DNA from: JAMDEO01 sp963775295
GTDB taxonomy: Bacteria > Actinomycetota > Thermoleophilia > RBG-16-64-13
Reading direction: 5' to 3'
DNA length: 64,000 nt
NCBI GenBank assembly: GCA_963775295.1
Contig: CAVZIK010000006.1
Location: 682,001 to 746,000 of the forward strand
Shown here: in pieces, positions 7,366 to 16,468 of the stretch
How positions within the stretch are numbered: the first letter of the stretch is position 1
How the letters are laid out: each line of letters starts with the position of its first letter
Notes under the pieces: generated by a model
The model's database searches: none
Told to the model about the DNA's origin: nothing
The model's input: only the letters and a program-made list of their open reading frames with translations
Made by a program: the position numbers and the translations under genes

Positions 7366-8631
7366 ATGGAAAACCTCCCCGTGATCTCTCTCGACCCGAA
7401 CGCACTGGACGAGCGACTGGCTACCGCGGTCGCCCGACGCCTGATCGAGCCGGGTCTCGCCCAGAGAATACGTCTGAGTATACGGCTTCAAACGACTTTA
7501 TACCCCAGGACGTATGTGGCGGAAACGGGTGCCCCGGACTGGACGGACAACCTCGCACCCCCGCATGTCCGGACCTCGCTCTCGGGAGAGGGTCTCGGAC
7601 GCTTGCTTAGTCTCTCGCGCGCGGCCATACACAAGCACATTAACCACCTGAGGGCTCAGGGTTTCGCCATAGAGTCCGCGATAGGTAGCGGCTATCGGCT
7701 CACGCGGCCTTCGGACGACCTGGTGGTGGCGGAGGCGGTGGTCCCATATCTCCTGGATTCGCTCGATGGAGGCCTTCCCTGGTTAGCGGGACTGCCCTAT
7801 CTGTATCACCAGACCTGCGAGTCGACGAACCTGGTGCTCCGGCAGGCCGCCTCTGGCGGGTCCGTCCAGGAATACCGGGCCCGCGATGACAGCGACGAAC
7901 TCGACGCAGGAGCGGTGGCGGTTACCGACCATCAGGAATTCGGCCGAGGTCGCCTTGGCCGCACCTGGAGCGACGAGCCCGGCAAGCAGTTGATGTTCTC
8001 GGTCCTGCTGCGTCCGTCTTTGGCGCCCGGACAGGCGCATCTTCTCTCTTTGGCGGCTGCACTTGCCGCGGCGCAGACGCTGGAGTTGCTTCCCGGCCTC
8101 AGCGGTAGGGTGAAAGTAAAGTGGCCCAACGACGTTCTTGTCGACGGGGGCAAGGTGTGCGGGATTCTGGTAGAAGGTTCCATGGACGCGGATCGACTGC
8201 ATTGGGCCGTGGCCGGCGTAGGAGTCAACGTCAACGGCAGTTCGGCGGCGCTCGCCGAAGCCATCACCAAGCGGGGTGACGAAGGTGCGGAGACGCGGCC
8301 AAGACCCGTCTCGCTAAGGGAATGTCTGGGCGCCCCCGTTCCGCGGGCGCCTCTTCTTGCCGCCCTGCTTGCGCGCCTCACCCGCGCCTGGTCCGGTCTT
8401 GAGGGAGGTCGCGCGGGTGTTGACACGCTTCTTGCGGGGCTGCGCGAGCGCGACGCGCTCGCCGGGTCCACCGTCGAAGTGTACGGCGGTGCCGGACGGC
8501 GGCAGGTTGTTGTGGCCGGCGAAGCCGTCGGCATCGGCTCTGAGGGCCAGCTCCTTCTGCGAACACCGGTCGGCGAAACACGGGCAGTGGTTGCCGGCGA
8601 CGTGAGTCTGCGTCGTCAACCCCCCGCTTGA
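7366..8631 (+). CDS. birA: biotin-[acetyl-CoA-carboxylase] ligase with N-terminal HTH region
   Basis: Biotin protein ligase that activates biotin to biotinyl-AMP and transfers it to the biotin carboxyl carrier protein. GRGRLGRTW (residues 193-201) is the biotinyl-AMP-binding loop. KWPNDVLVDGGKVCGIL (from about 252) and GVGVNVNG are further catalytic-core motifs. The C-terminal SH3-like domain is at about 360-415. A winged-helix region (LLSLSRAAIHKHINHLRAQG, residues 82-101) suggests a bifunctional repressor-ligase. At 421 residues it is longer than typical BirA (about 320). Residues 20-75 are an extra segment before the HTH, and there is an acidic insert near 168-182. The bioY gene is directly downstream. 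Confidence 0.92.
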   Translation: MENLPVISLDPNALDERLATAVARRLIEPGLAQRIRLSIRLQTTLYPRTYVAETGAPDWTDNLAPPHVRTSLSGEGLGRLLSLSRAAIHKHINHLRAQGFAIESAIGSGYRLTRPSDDLVVAEAVVPYLLDSLDGGLPWLAGLPYLYHQTCESTNLVLRQAASGGSVQEYRARDDSDELDAGAVAVTDHQEFGRGRLGRTWSDEPGKQLMFSVLLRPSLAPGQAHLLSLAAALAAAQTLELLPGLSGRVKVKWPNDVLVDGGKVCGILVEGSMDADRLHWAVAGVGVNVNGSSAALAEAITKRGDEGAETRPRPVSLRECLGAPVPRAPLLAALLARLTRAWSGLEGGRAGVDTLLAGLRERDALAGSTVEVYGGAGRRQVVVAGEAVGIGSEGQLLLRTPVGETRAVVAGDVSLRRQPPA

Positions 8632-8708
8632 TTGGGGTTGACAGTGCTACCGAGCAGTTTGTAGACTGCCATCAGGTAAATAGCGTCGGTGTCTGGGAGG
8701 ACGGCAGC

Positions 8709-9410
8709 ATGAGAAGCGGCAGCTCCAACGATCAAGGCTTTCGGTCACGTGCTCTGCTCGGCGTCGCCGGTGCGGCTGCGACAGGCTCCATTGTCAGACC
8801 GCGTCTGTCTCTGACGTTGGTTCAGAGGCTCGTTCTCGCACTCGCCGGAGTCGGTGTTCTCACTGCCAGCGCCTACGTCTCCGTCCCGTTCTTTCCGGTC
8901 CCGCTCACCATGCAGACCTTGGCTGTTCTGCTTGTCGGCGGTCTCCTCGGTCCCACGGTCGCGGTTTCGTCGGTCGCGGGTTACCTGGCCATCGGCGCGA
9001 TGGGTGTCCCCGTGTTCCATAATGGGCTGGGCGGCCTAGCGGTTCTCGCCGGCCCCACTGCTGGCTATCTCGTCGGCTTTATTCCCGCCGCCTTCGTGAT
9101 GGGGCTCGCGGTCCGTTGGGCTCGCAAGATCCGGCGTGATCCCGTCGTCGGCGCCATCAAGACGTCGGACCGAGTCGACGGCTGGAAAGCTCTCACCGTC
9201 CTTGCTCTCGGCGCCGTTGGCGCCAACGCTGTCATCTATGCGATCGGCGTACCCTGGCTGGCCCTATTCACCGGTCAAGACCTCGCGGCAGCCGCCAAGC
9301 TCGGCGCTGTTCCCTTCTTGCTCGGGGACGCTCTCAAAGCCGCGGTGGCCATCGGCGCGGTGCGGATCGGCGGCGATCTGCTAGCTCGCAAGGGCTTGTT
9401 GATCCACTAG
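8709..9410 (+). CDS. bioY: biotin transporter BioY
   Basis: Substrate-binding S component of an ECF-type biotin transporter, an integral membrane protein with about six helices. Visible BioY signatures are VPFFPVPLTMQTLAVLLVGGLLGP, GYLAIGAMGVPVF and GPTAGYLVGF. The ATG at 8709 is preferred because GGGAGG lies 8 bases upstream; the longer in-frame start overlaps birA and lacks a ribosome binding site. The coding part begins 77 bases after the birA stop, so a birA-bioY unit is likely. No EcfA/EcfT genes are in the window, so it either shares a general ECF module or works alone. Confidence 0.93.
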   Translation: MRSGSSNDQGFRSRALLGVAGAAATGSIVRPRLSLTLVQRLVLALAGVGVLTASAYVSVPFFPVPLTMQTLAVLLVGGLLGPTVAVSSVAGYLAIGAMGVPVFHNGLGGLAVLAGPTAGYLVGFIPAAFVMGLAVRWARKIRRDPVVGAIKTSDRVDGWKALTVLALGAVGANAVIYAIGVPWLALFTGQDLAAAAKLGAVPFLLGDALKAAVAIGAVRIGGDLLARKGLLIH

Positions 9411-9498
9411 TCCCGGCTTCCTCGAGTTGCAGGTGCAGTCCGGGTGACGGTATCCTGCAGGCCGACACAACCGGCGGCGAAAGGCAGCAGGCCAGAAT

Positions 9499-10317
9499 TT
9501 GAGCGTATTCCAAGCCTTAGTGCTCGGCGTGGTCCAAGGCTTCACGGAGTTTCTCCCCGTGTCGAGCTCCGGCCACTTGGTAATCGTCCCTCAGTTATTC
9601 AACTGGCCCGCGCCCACGTTGGGGTTCGACATCCTCGTGCACCTGGCTACGTTGATGGCGGTCGTAGGGTATTTCGGGCGCGACGTGGGCAAGATCATCC
9701 GCGCGTTACTGCTCCCCGGGCGTATGACCCGCCCGGAAATCAAGTACTGGCGGCGGATCTTCGTCTGGCTGGTGATCGGCTCCATTCCGGCGGCGCTGGC
9801 GGGCGTGCTCTTCCGCGGGTTCTTCGAGGACATGTTTTCCCGAACGCTCATCGTGGGTGTCTTCTTTGTGCTCACCAGCCTCCTTCTTTTCGGAGCCGAT
9901 CTCGCGCTTGGCCGAGTCAATCGGCAACCCGTGCAGCTCGAGAAGATGCGGGGCATGGACGCCCTCGTCGTGGGGTGTTTCCAGGCCCTGGCTGTGGCCC
10001 CCGGCCTAAGCCGATCGGGCGCCACTATTGCCGGTGGGGTGTTCTTGGGGTTTGACCGGCCCTCCGCCGCCAGGTTCTCATTTCTTCTCAGCATTCCCGC
10101 CATTCTCGGGGCGTTCATATTCAAGCTCAGGGACATCTCCGATGCGTTCACCGGGGCGAGCGGTTCCGCCTACGGGTTGGGAGCGATCGCAGCTGCCCTT
10201 TCGGGGTTCGTCGCCATCTGGTTCGTGATGAGATACCTTAGGGAGCACCGGCTCCGGATATTCGCCATCTATACGCTCCTGCTTGGGGCGTTTGTGATAA
10301 TTCTTTCAGTGGCCTAA
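9499..10317 (+). CDS. uppP: undecaprenyl-diphosphatase UppP (BacA)
   Basis: Membrane enzyme that dephosphorylates undecaprenyl pyrophosphate to recycle the lipid carrier of peptidoglycan synthesis; it often gives bacitracin resistance. The 272-residue length is normal. The catalytic motif EFLPVSSSGHL is at residues 17-27 and the second signature GLSRSGATIAGGVFLGF begins near 169. The start is TTG at 9499, preceded by an AAAGG-containing purine-rich stretch. A polysaccharide deacetylase with SLH domains follows 35 bases later, consistent with an envelope cluster. Confidence 0.95.
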   Translation: MSVFQALVLGVVQGFTEFLPVSSSGHLVIVPQLFNWPAPTLGFDILVHLATLMAVVGYFGRDVGKIIRALLLPGRMTRPEIKYWRRIFVWLVIGSIPAALAGVLFRGFFEDMFSRTLIVGVFFVLTSLLLFGADLALGRVNRQPVQLEKMRGMDALVVGCFQALAVAPGLSRSGATIAGGVFLGFDRPSAARFSFLLSIPAILGAFIFKLRDISDAFTGASGSAYGLGAIAAALSGFVAIWFVMRYLREHRLRIFAIYTLLLGAFVIILSVA

Positions 10318-10352
10318 ATGAGAGTTTGCTCCGGGGCAAGCAAGGGGGAAAG

Positions 10353-11732
10353 ATGAGCCACACACGGGCGGTCCGTAGGGGATTGTTGATCGTCGGATTG
10401 GTCTTGGTCGTGGTATTCCTGTGGACCGGGGTTGCCTCGGCTGCTTCCGCTTCGGTAGTATACCGAGGCTCCAAGGATCGCAAGCAGATCGCCCTTACCT
10501 TCGACGACAACACGAACGTCACCCGCGCTCTCGCCGTCCTTCGGGCTTTGGAGAAGAGCCAAGTCCGGGCTACCCTCTTCGTCATCGGTGACTCGGTCAA
10601 GGCCTTTCCGGCTATCAATACGGAAATCGTGAAGGGCATGTCGGCCGGCCTCTTTGAGGTGGGAGACCATAGTCGCAGCCACCCCGTACTCACGGGGCTC
10701 TCCAAGTCGGCCATGGCGGCCCAGATCGGGGCCGGGACCGATGCCTTTCATGCGGCGACAGGGGCCAGGACGGTCCCGCTGTTCCGTCCGCCGTACGGTT
10801 CGACTAACTCCACTGTGGCGGCAGTGGGCGGTTCGGAAGGTTTCAGGTATGAGGTTCTGTGGGATGTCGACCCCCGCGACTGGGCCGGCGGCTCCGCCCA
10901 GAGCATCGCCGATCACGTGGTCGGTCATGCTCACAACGGCGCCATCGTCGTGATGCACATGTCGGGACTGCACACCGCTGAGGCCGTTCCCCTCATGGCG
11001 AGCCGGCTTCGGGCGAAGGGATATGAGCTGGTCAGCGTCTCAGAGATGCTCAAGGGTGGTCGTCTCTTCCTCGACGTCGACCCGGGAAGCGAGCAGGGGG
11101 CCGCCATAGCGAGGATGGCCGACCAGGGCTTCATGAACGGCTACGATCGGAACTACTTCGGACCGAGCGACACCATCACTCGATCTCAGGTTGCGAAGGT
11201 GGCGACGCTTGTTGGAGGCATTCACACTCCCGAGATCGAAGGGGCGGATTCACCGATCTTCGCTGACGTCCCGGCGCGGCACGACTCGGCGGGCCACGTC
11301 ATAGCCTATCCGTTCGACTTCGTGCAGGAGGCCGCCGCGGCGGGACTGGTCGCCGGCTCGGTAGGTCCTGGTGGGGAGGCGATCTTCACTCCCTACGGCA
11401 ACATCACTCGAGTCCAGCTGGCGCAGATCCTGGCTCGGATGTTGCGGCAGCTAAAGGGGTATCAGGGAGCCGAAGCACCCATACCACCAAGTGAAGAGCC
11501 TGCGTTCGTGGAACCCCAGTCAACGGCTTCGGCCGTTGCGCTGGCATTCAGCGACGTGCCGGCCTATGCCGCGGAGGACGTCGCGCTGGTGGTGAGCCTG
11601 GGTCTAATGTCCGGGGCTTCGGAGACCGCTTTCGGCGCGTACGCGGGTGCTAAGCGAGGGCAGGTCGCGACGGCTATGACCCGTTACCTTGATCTGCCGG
11701 TTCAGCCACCGGCGGAGCCGCAGGAAGGCTGA
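10353..11732 (+). CDS. secreted polysaccharide deacetylase with SLH domains
   Basis: NodB-type carbohydrate esterase that removes acetyl groups from peptidoglycan or other cell-surface polysaccharide. There is a signal peptide at residues 1-32. The catalytic domain shows TFDD (49-52), the metal-binding HSRSH (106-110) and RPPYGS (about 144-149). From about residue 235 there are SLH-type modules (FLDVDPGSEQGAAIARMADQ, FADVPARHD, FSDVPAYAAED) for anchoring to secondary cell-wall polymer. AGGGGG lies just before ATG 10353. The last 59 bases overlap the convergent histidine-kinase gene. Confidence 0.92.
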   Translation: MSHTRAVRRGLLIVGLVLVVVFLWTGVASAASASVVYRGSKDRKQIALTFDDNTNVTRALAVLRALEKSQVRATLFVIGDSVKAFPAINTEIVKGMSAGLFEVGDHSRSHPVLTGLSKSAMAAQIGAGTDAFHAATGARTVPLFRPPYGSTNSTVAAVGGSEGFRYEVLWDVDPRDWAGGSAQSIADHVVGHAHNGAIVVMHMSGLHTAEAVPLMASRLRAKGYELVSVSEMLKGGRLFLDVDPGSEQGAAIARMADQGFMNGYDRNYFGPSDTITRSQVAKVATLVGGIHTPEIEGADSPIFADVPARHDSAGHVIAYPFDFVQEAAAAGLVAGSVGPGGEAIFTPYGNITRVQLAQILARMLRQLKGYQGAEAPIPPSEEPAFVEPQSTASAVALAFSDVPAYAAEDVALVVSLGLMSGASETAFGAYAGAKRGQVATAMTRYLDLPVQPPAEPQEG

Positions 11733-13059
11733 CGGTCACCTCGAGGCCGCCCTCCGGTGGCGCGACGATGTCCACCGACCCGTTGTGAGCGGCAGCTACG
11801 GACTTGACGATAGAGAGCCCCAGCCCGAATCCCCCGGTCTTTCGGCTCCGCGACTTGTCGGGCCGGTAGAAACGATCGAAGAGCTTGTCGATCTCGTCGG
11901 CGGGCACGACCGCTCCGGTGTTCTTCACTTGAAGTAAGGCCCGATCACCTTCAGCGTACGTGCGTACCGTGAACGATCCATCCGGATTGTTGTGGCGCAC
12001 CGCGTTCTCTACTAGGTTCCCGACCAGTCGCTCAAGGAGCACCCGGTCCCCCATGATCGGCGCCGGACGGAGGTCGAGTTCGAGGCGCAGACCCATGGCA
12101 TCCGCTTCGCCCGACGAGAGTTCCACTTGGCTCTCGGCAAGCTCGGCGAGGTCGAGGTCGGTCAGGTTGAGGTGGCTGTCGGCCCGGGCCAGCATCAGCA
12201 GACCGTCAATGAGTCTCTCGCTCCGGTCCACGGCCTCGTTCACAGCCGCGCCCATCTCTTGCAGTTCCTCCTTGGGTAGATCCGGATCGCTGAGGGCCAC
12301 ATCGATTTCCGTGCGTATGATCGTGAGCGGCGTGCGCAATTCATGCGAGGCGTTCGCGACAAACTCCTTCTGGGCACTGAAGGCTGTGTCCAGACGCCCG
12401 AGCATGGCGTCGAACGTGTTTGCCAGTTCCATCAATTCGTCTCGCGGTCCCTCCAACCCGATGCGCTCGTGCAGGGTGGATTCAGAAAGTCTTCGCGCGG
12501 TACTGGTTATGGCATGGAGCGGCTTGAGCATGCGTCCGGCGAGCAGCCAGGCCAACCCGAAGGTGATCACGGTCATGATGGCGAGTGCAAGGAGTGACCA
12601 GGTCCAGAGCTGCCGCAATGCTTCGGCCTTGAGTTCTTGCTGGGCCTCGTCGAGCAGGCGGGGAAGGGGTATCCCATTGATGGTCACGTAGTGTTGGATC
12701 TCCCCGGAAGGTCCACCGAAAGGACTTCCGAACTCCAGAGCCTCAGGTGGGATACCGAAACGCTCGGCGACCTCCGCTCGGGCCTTCTCGGGCGCGGGGT
12801 TCAGGCTGTTGCGCACCATGAAGAAGTTCACGGCGATGAGTAGGATGCCGGCTAGTAGGAATAGGCCTCCGTACCACAGCGTCAGTTTTAGTCGGATGGT
12901 AAGACCCTGACGCCCCGAACTCTTTTTTGCCTGGGCCTTGGCTAAACCTTCAGCCGAAACGAGCATGTCGCCGGCCGTTGAGGCATCGTGTTCGGGCGAG
13001 GTAGCGTCGGGCAGCGAGTCCACCGGTAGTCCGATTTTGGGAGCGGTATCTGGTGTCAT
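11674..13059 (-). CDS. sensor histidine kinase (OmpR/PhoR class)
   Basis: Membrane two-component sensor. The cytoplasmic N-terminus is followed by TM1 (residues about 56-80), a short extracellular loop of about 65 residues, TM2 (about 150-175) and a HAMP linker (RRLSESTLHERI). HisKA follows with FVANASHELRTPLTIIRTE (phospho-acceptor His), then the HATPase N, D/F and G boxes (LVGNLVENAVRHN, GGFGLGLSIV). The gene starts at ATG 13059 and overlaps the response-regulator stop codon by 4 bases (ATGA), indicating translational coupling. The short loop suggests sensing of envelope or membrane state. The ligand is unknown. Confidence 0.94.
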   Translation of the reverse strand: MTPDTAPKIGLPVDSLPDATSPEHDASTAGDMLVSAEGLAKAQAKKSSGRQGLTIRLKLTLWYGGLFLLAGILLIAVNFFMVRNSLNPAPEKARAEVAERFGIPPEALEFGSPFGGPSGEIQHYVTINGIPLPRLLDEAQQELKAEALRQLWTWSLLALAIMTVITFGLAWLLAGRMLKPLHAITSTARRLSESTLHERIGLEGPRDELMELANTFDAMLGRLDTAFSAQKEFVANASHELRTPLTIIRTEIDVALSDPDLPKEELQEMGAAVNEAVDRSERLIDGLLMLARADSHLNLTDLDLAELAESQVELSSGEADAMGLRLELDLRPAPIMGDRVLLERLVGNLVENAVRHNNPDGSFTVRTYAEGDRALLQVKNTGAVVPADEIDKLFDRFYRPDKSRSRKTGGFGLGLSIVKSVAAAHNGSVDIVAPPEGGLEVTVSLPAAPPVAEPADQGNGS

Positions 13060-13709
13060 ATCTTGTAGCCTACGCCGGTAATCGTCTCGACGAGGGGGGG
13101 ATCTCCTAGCTTCCTACGTAGCGTCATTATGGTTACCCGCACGACGTTGGTGAACGGGTCGGTATTCTCGTCCCAGACCTTCTCGAGGAGTTCCTCTGCA
13201 CTCACCACCCGGCCTTCGGCCGAGAGCAATACCTCGAGAAGCGCGAATTCCTTCTTTGTAAGACCGAGATCAACGCCTCCGCGTTCCGCCACGTGGCGGG
13301 CAGGGTCCAACACAAGGTCGCCCACGCGCAGCACCGGCGAGACCGGCGCAACGGCTCTGCGACTGAGGGCGCGAATGCGCGCTACCAGCTCCTGCAGGGC
13401 GAACGGCTTAGGAAGGTAGTCGTCAGCTCCCAGGTTGAGGCCGACACAGCGATCCTCGATGGATCCCGCGGCCGTGAGCATGAGGATGCGGGAGAGTGTC
13501 TGCTTGGCGACCAATTGCCTGCAGACCTCATCGCCGTGGACAAGCGGCAGGTTTCGATCGAGCACCACCACGTCGTAGTTATTGACGGATGCCTTGTTGA
13601 GGGCTGATCTGCCGTCGAGGACCACGTCAACGGCCATCCCCTCGCGGCGCAGCCCGCGGGCGATCGTGTTGGCGAGCCGTTCCTCATCTTCTACCAGTAG
13701 CACCCGCAA
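13056..13709 (-). CDS. OmpR-family response regulator
   Basis: DNA-binding response regulator of 217 residues and cognate partner of the downstream kinase. The receiver domain (1-120) has the acidic pair VEDEE, the phospho-acceptor Asp in YDVVVLDRNLP, a conserved Thr (MLTAAG) and Lys (LPKPF). The C-terminal winged helix (125-217) has LTKKEFALLEVLL and VVRVTIMTLRRKLGDP. The start codon is TTG at 13709 with GGGAG upstream; GTG at 13703 is an alternative. The gene is divergent from the HtrA protease gene across a 270-bp intergenic region, so it could regulate that protease. That regulatory link is only inferred from position. Confidence 0.94.
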   Translation of the reverse strand: MRVLLVEDEERLANTIARGLRREGMAVDVVLDGRSALNKASVNNYDVVVLDRNLPLVHGDEVCRQLVAKQTLSRILMLTAAGSIEDRCVGLNLGADDYLPKPFALQELVARIRALSRRAVAPVSPVLRVGDLVLDPARHVAERGGVDLGLTKKEFALLEVLLSAEGRVVSAEELLEKVWDENTDPFTNVVRVTIMTLRRKLGDPPLVETITGVGYKI

Positions 13710-13940
13710 GCCGCTCTCCCGCCGATCGCTTCCCAGTCATGAGATCGGGATGATACCCCGTATCGCACGCCGGGAAGTCTACGTGAACGCCAGTAAAGCC
13801 CATGTAAAGGCCGCTTACGCCACTTTTATGCCCTCCAGGGTACGATTCCGCACAGTGAGGCAAAAGACCTCTTTCGCGACAAGCCGCCCGGTAGCTCTTC
13901 CCGGGGCCGGGACCTGGGTTCGCGCGCGTCATTGAGCGGG

Positions 13941-13972
13941 TAGAATAAGCTGGTTGAAAGCTTTCAGGAGGT
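13941..13972 (+). promoter_or_regulatory. -10-like hexamer and ribosome binding site of the HtrA gene
   Basis: TAGAAT at 13941-13946 resembles a -10 box; no clear -35 is visible in the GC-rich sequence before it. AGGAGGT at 13966-13972 is an excellent ribosome binding site, 6 bases before ATG 13979. Confidence 0.4.
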
Positions 13973-13978
13973 GTTCGT

Positions 13979-15202
13979 ATGGCATCACAGGATTCGGCGC
14001 CGACTCGACACCGCCGCCGGCGGGCATTGCGGTGGACGATCATCGAGATGGTGGTCGCGTTCGCCCTTATTGGTGGAGCAGCATTCGGATTGGGCGCATG
14101 CACCGTCCAAAGCGGCACCGGAACCACTTCGCCGGCCGCCCCGTTGACAACGGCGGCTCCTACCACACAGACAACCGCCTCCACCCTTAGCACCGGCCCT
14201 ACCGGCACGACTTTGCCTTCCGCAGCGGACGGATTGGCCAGCCCGGCTCAGGGGGTGGCCACCAAGCTAGGGCCGAGCGTCGTCAATATCGCCATGTCCG
14301 GCACCATCCAAGGGCCGTTCGGGCAGTCCCAGTCATACTCGGGCGAAGGCTCGGGGGTGATCTATTCGGCAGACGGAATGATCCTTACGAACAACCACGT
14401 GGTCACCGACGAGAACGGGGACCCGGTGAGCAAATTGGAAGTCACTCTTGCCACCGGGGAGAAACTGCCGGCGACCATTGTGGGCCAGGACCCTCTCACC
14501 GATTTGGCTGTTGTCAAAGTGAGTGCGGCCGAGCAGCTTCCTGTGGCCGACTTCCTCAATGATCAGCCTACCGTGGGCGAATACGCGGTGGCGATTGGCA
14601 GTCCGTTGGGCTACGAGAACTCCGTCACCCTGGGGATCGTATCCGGTCTCGCCAGGAGCATCGATGGAGTCACCGGCACTGAGGGCGTGGCTCTGAACAA
14701 CCTCATCCAGACGGACGCCCCCATCAGCCCCGGGAACTCCGGCGGCGCACTCGCCAATGCGGACGGTCAGGTGATCGGGATCAACGTGGCTTACCTACCT
14801 CCGGCGCAGACTGGAGCGGTCAACATCGGGTTTGCGATCCCCTCGGTAGTGGCGACCCAGGTCGCGGACGAGATCATCAAGACCGGCAAGGCTACGCACG
14901 CCTACCTTGGAGTAGGTACCCAGACCGTGACGGCCGATCTTCAACAGCAGTTCGGGCTATCGAAATCGGCGGGCATCCTTGTCGCCGAGGTCACGGCGAA
15001 CGGCCCCGCAGCCAAGGCTGGTATTCAGCAGGGCGACATCATCCTCAAGATCGACAACAAAGACATGGTCGCCTCCAGCGACCTGCTCGTTGCCATCCGG
15101 GACAAGAAACCGGGAGACACGGTCCAAGTGACCTTTGATCGCAAAGGTACCCAGTCGGTAGTTACGGTGACTCTCGAGGAAAGGCCGGCGTCTCTCCAAT
15201 AA
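13979..15202 (+). CDS. HtrA/DegP-like membrane-anchored serine protease with PDZ domain
   Basis: Envelope quality-control protease of 407 residues. The cytoplasmic basic N-terminus is followed by one hydrophobic segment (about 22-42) and a Thr/Ser-rich linker. The trypsin-like domain carries the catalytic triad His140 (TNNHVV), Asp175 (DPLTDLAVVKV) and Ser254 (SPGNSGGAL). A PDZ domain (about 300-400) has AYLGVGTQ, GPAAKAGIQQGDIILKID and LVAIRDKKPGDTV. A single PDZ domain and N-terminal anchor match the Gram-positive HtrA pattern. The gene is divergent from the two-component system, which may sense the same stress. Confidence 0.94.
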   Translation: MASQDSAPTRHRRRRALRWTIIEMVVAFALIGGAAFGLGACTVQSGTGTTSPAAPLTTAAPTTQTTASTLSTGPTGTTLPSAADGLASPAQGVATKLGPSVVNIAMSGTIQGPFGQSQSYSGEGSGVIYSADGMILTNNHVVTDENGDPVSKLEVTLATGEKLPATIVGQDPLTDLAVVKVSAAEQLPVADFLNDQPTVGEYAVAIGSPLGYENSVTLGIVSGLARSIDGVTGTEGVALNNLIQTDAPISPGNSGGALANADGQVIGINVAYLPPAQTGAVNIGFAIPSVVATQVADEIIKTGKATHAYLGVGTQTVTADLQQQFGLSKSAGILVAEVTANGPAAKAGIQQGDIILKIDNKDMVASSDLLVAIRDKKPGDTVQVTFDRKGTQSVVTVTLEERPASLQ

Positions 15203-15210
15203 GAGCGAAC

Positions 15211-15277
15211 AGAGCCGCGTTGGCCCCCGTTCAACTGCGTCTTCGCGACGGTGTTTCTCGGGGACCAGCGCGGCTCT
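15211..15277 (+). terminator. likely terminator of the HtrA gene
   Basis: A 13-base inverted repeat (15211-15223 and 15265-15277, AGAGCCGCGTTGG paired with CCAGCGCGGCTCT, one mismatch) encloses a 41-base loop just after the stop codon. The downstream sequence is only mildly T-rich. The function is inferred from position. Confidence 0.5.
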
Positions 15278-15401
15278 CTTGGTTTGGTGATTAAGACAGG
15301 CCCGTTTCTGAGCTTTCGCCCAGGACCGACACAAGACGGACAATGGGCTACAGGAACACTCGTGACTTCGCGGCCGACAGCGATCCGATTCCCTGCCGTT
15401 C

Positions 15402-15674
15402 CTATCTGACGGTGAAGCTTCGTTCTCCGCTTGGCTCCTCGTCATGGATTTCCAGCTCGGTCACGTATGCCCGTTCTGGGCCGCGGTTCGTCCAGGCCAG
15501 CATCTCTTCCACCGCTTCCGAGGATCCTTCGTAAACCGCCTCGACCCGGCCGTCTTGTAGATTGCGGACCCACCCGGCCACACCCAGTCTTGTGGCCTCG
15601 CGCCAAGCACTGTCGCGAAACCAGACGCCTTGGACTCGTCCCTCCACGAATACGTGCACACGAACGTCCCTCAT
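15402..15674 (-). CDS. acyP: acylphosphatase
   Basis: Small enzyme (90 residues) that hydrolyses carboxyl-phosphate bonds. The signature VEGRVQGVWFRDSAWREA carries the catalytic Arg (of VQGVWFR), and GWVRNLQDGRVEAVYEG contains the catalytic Asn. The ATG at 15674 gives the normal family length; a longer in-frame start would add 21 atypical residues. It appears to be a single-gene unit; the DUF4126 gene upstream on the same strand ends 78 bases before this start. Confidence 0.93.
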   Translation of the reverse strand: MRDVRVHVFVEGRVQGVWFRDSAWREATRLGVAGWVRNLQDGRVEAVYEGSSEAVEEMLAWTNRGPERAYVTELEIHDEEPSGERSFTVR

Positions 15675-15752
15675 GTTGCCGAAATCCCTATTCGCCAACG
15701 AGGGGTAGGTACATGCGGGCCGTGGTGCGAAAGACAAGGCATCAAGAGGAAG

Positions 15753-16352
15753 CTACCCTTTTAGAATACGCAATCCCTTGTGCTTGCGCCTGCCTCTGCG
15801 CTGCAGACGGTAGACGAGCAGGAAGAGGAAGAGCGCGAGCAGGGCGCCGATGAGCGGGACGAGGACGAAGAGCAATGTTCCGACGAGGACCAGCAGATCC
15901 TCGTACACGCTCATGAAGATGAGCGGACCGGCTTCGGAGGCGCTTGGGGGGCGGACAGAGCCGCGGGCGCGATCCGCCAGTCCAGCGATTACGAGACCGA
16001 GCACGCCCGACACTGCCATGGAGATCCAGCCCTCTGGAGCCATCACGGCCGCGAACACCAAGCCGCCGAGCACTATCTTGATGGGCTGCATGATCTGGTC
16101 GCGAGTGCGTCCCAGACTGGGAATCTTGTCGATGGCGATCTCTATCACTGCCAAGGCGAAGAAAAGGGCGATGACCCAGGTCTTCTCGAGGAATCCGAAC
16201 GCTGTGCCCTTGAGGATCGGAGCGCTGGCGAACTCAATCCTGGAATAAAGAGCGAGGAAGGCGATGGGAAGAAAAGCGCGGACGCCGGTGAGGACCGCCA
16301 AGCCTGCTCCCATGCAGGCACGCGCGTACACGCTGTTGAAGATAACGTCCAT
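15753..16352 (-). CDS. DUF4126 family membrane protein
   Basis: Integral membrane protein of 199 residues with five to six predicted helices: AGLAVLTGVRAFLPIAFLAL, WVIALFFALAVIEI, IVLGGLVFAAVMA, MAVSGVLGLVIAGLAD and LVLVGTLLFVLVPLIGALLA. The GVRAFLP segment near residue 23 and the overall arrangement fit DUF4126. The C-terminus is very basic (RLQRRGRRKHK). Function is unknown. A strong hairpin separates it from the upstream nitroreductase gene. Confidence 0.8.
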   Translation of the reverse strand: MDVIFNSVYARACMGAGLAVLTGVRAFLPIAFLALYSRIEFASAPILKGTAFGFLEKTWVIALFFALAVIEIAIDKIPSLGRTRDQIMQPIKIVLGGLVFAAVMAPEGWISMAVSGVLGLVIAGLADRARGSVRPPSASEAGPLIFMSVYEDLLVLVGTLLFVLVPLIGALLALFLFLLVYRLQRRGRRKHKGLRILKG

Positions 16353-16399
16353 AACGGGGAGTCAGTCTAGCATGGGAAACTCGGCGCCGGGGCGCGTTT

Positions 16400-16428
16400 C
16401 TGGGGCGGCGCGGAACACGCCGCCCCAG
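16400..16428 (-). terminator. hairpin between nitroreductase and DUF4126 genes
   Basis: Perfect 11-bp stem (CTGGGGCGGCG at 16400-16410 pairing with 16418-16428) around a 7-base loop, 41 bases beyond the nitroreductase stop. There is no clear U tract, which is common in GC-rich genomes. Confidence 0.6.
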
Positions 16429-16468
16429 AGGTTCAGACGTCTTGGTCGTCCACCGAGCCTGCTTTGTG

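Noticed and set aside
8632..8708. Possible BirA operator between birA and bioY (TTGTAGAC ... GGTAAATA)
   Set aside because: The half-sites do not form a convincing dyad and match the known BirA-box pattern poorly.
9591..10151. Long antisense frame across uppP (and similar ones across birA, the histidine kinase at 11674 and other genes)
   Set aside because: These are typical GC-rich shadow frames, very rich in Arg/Pro/Ser, without ribosome binding sites, covering genes with clear family signatures.
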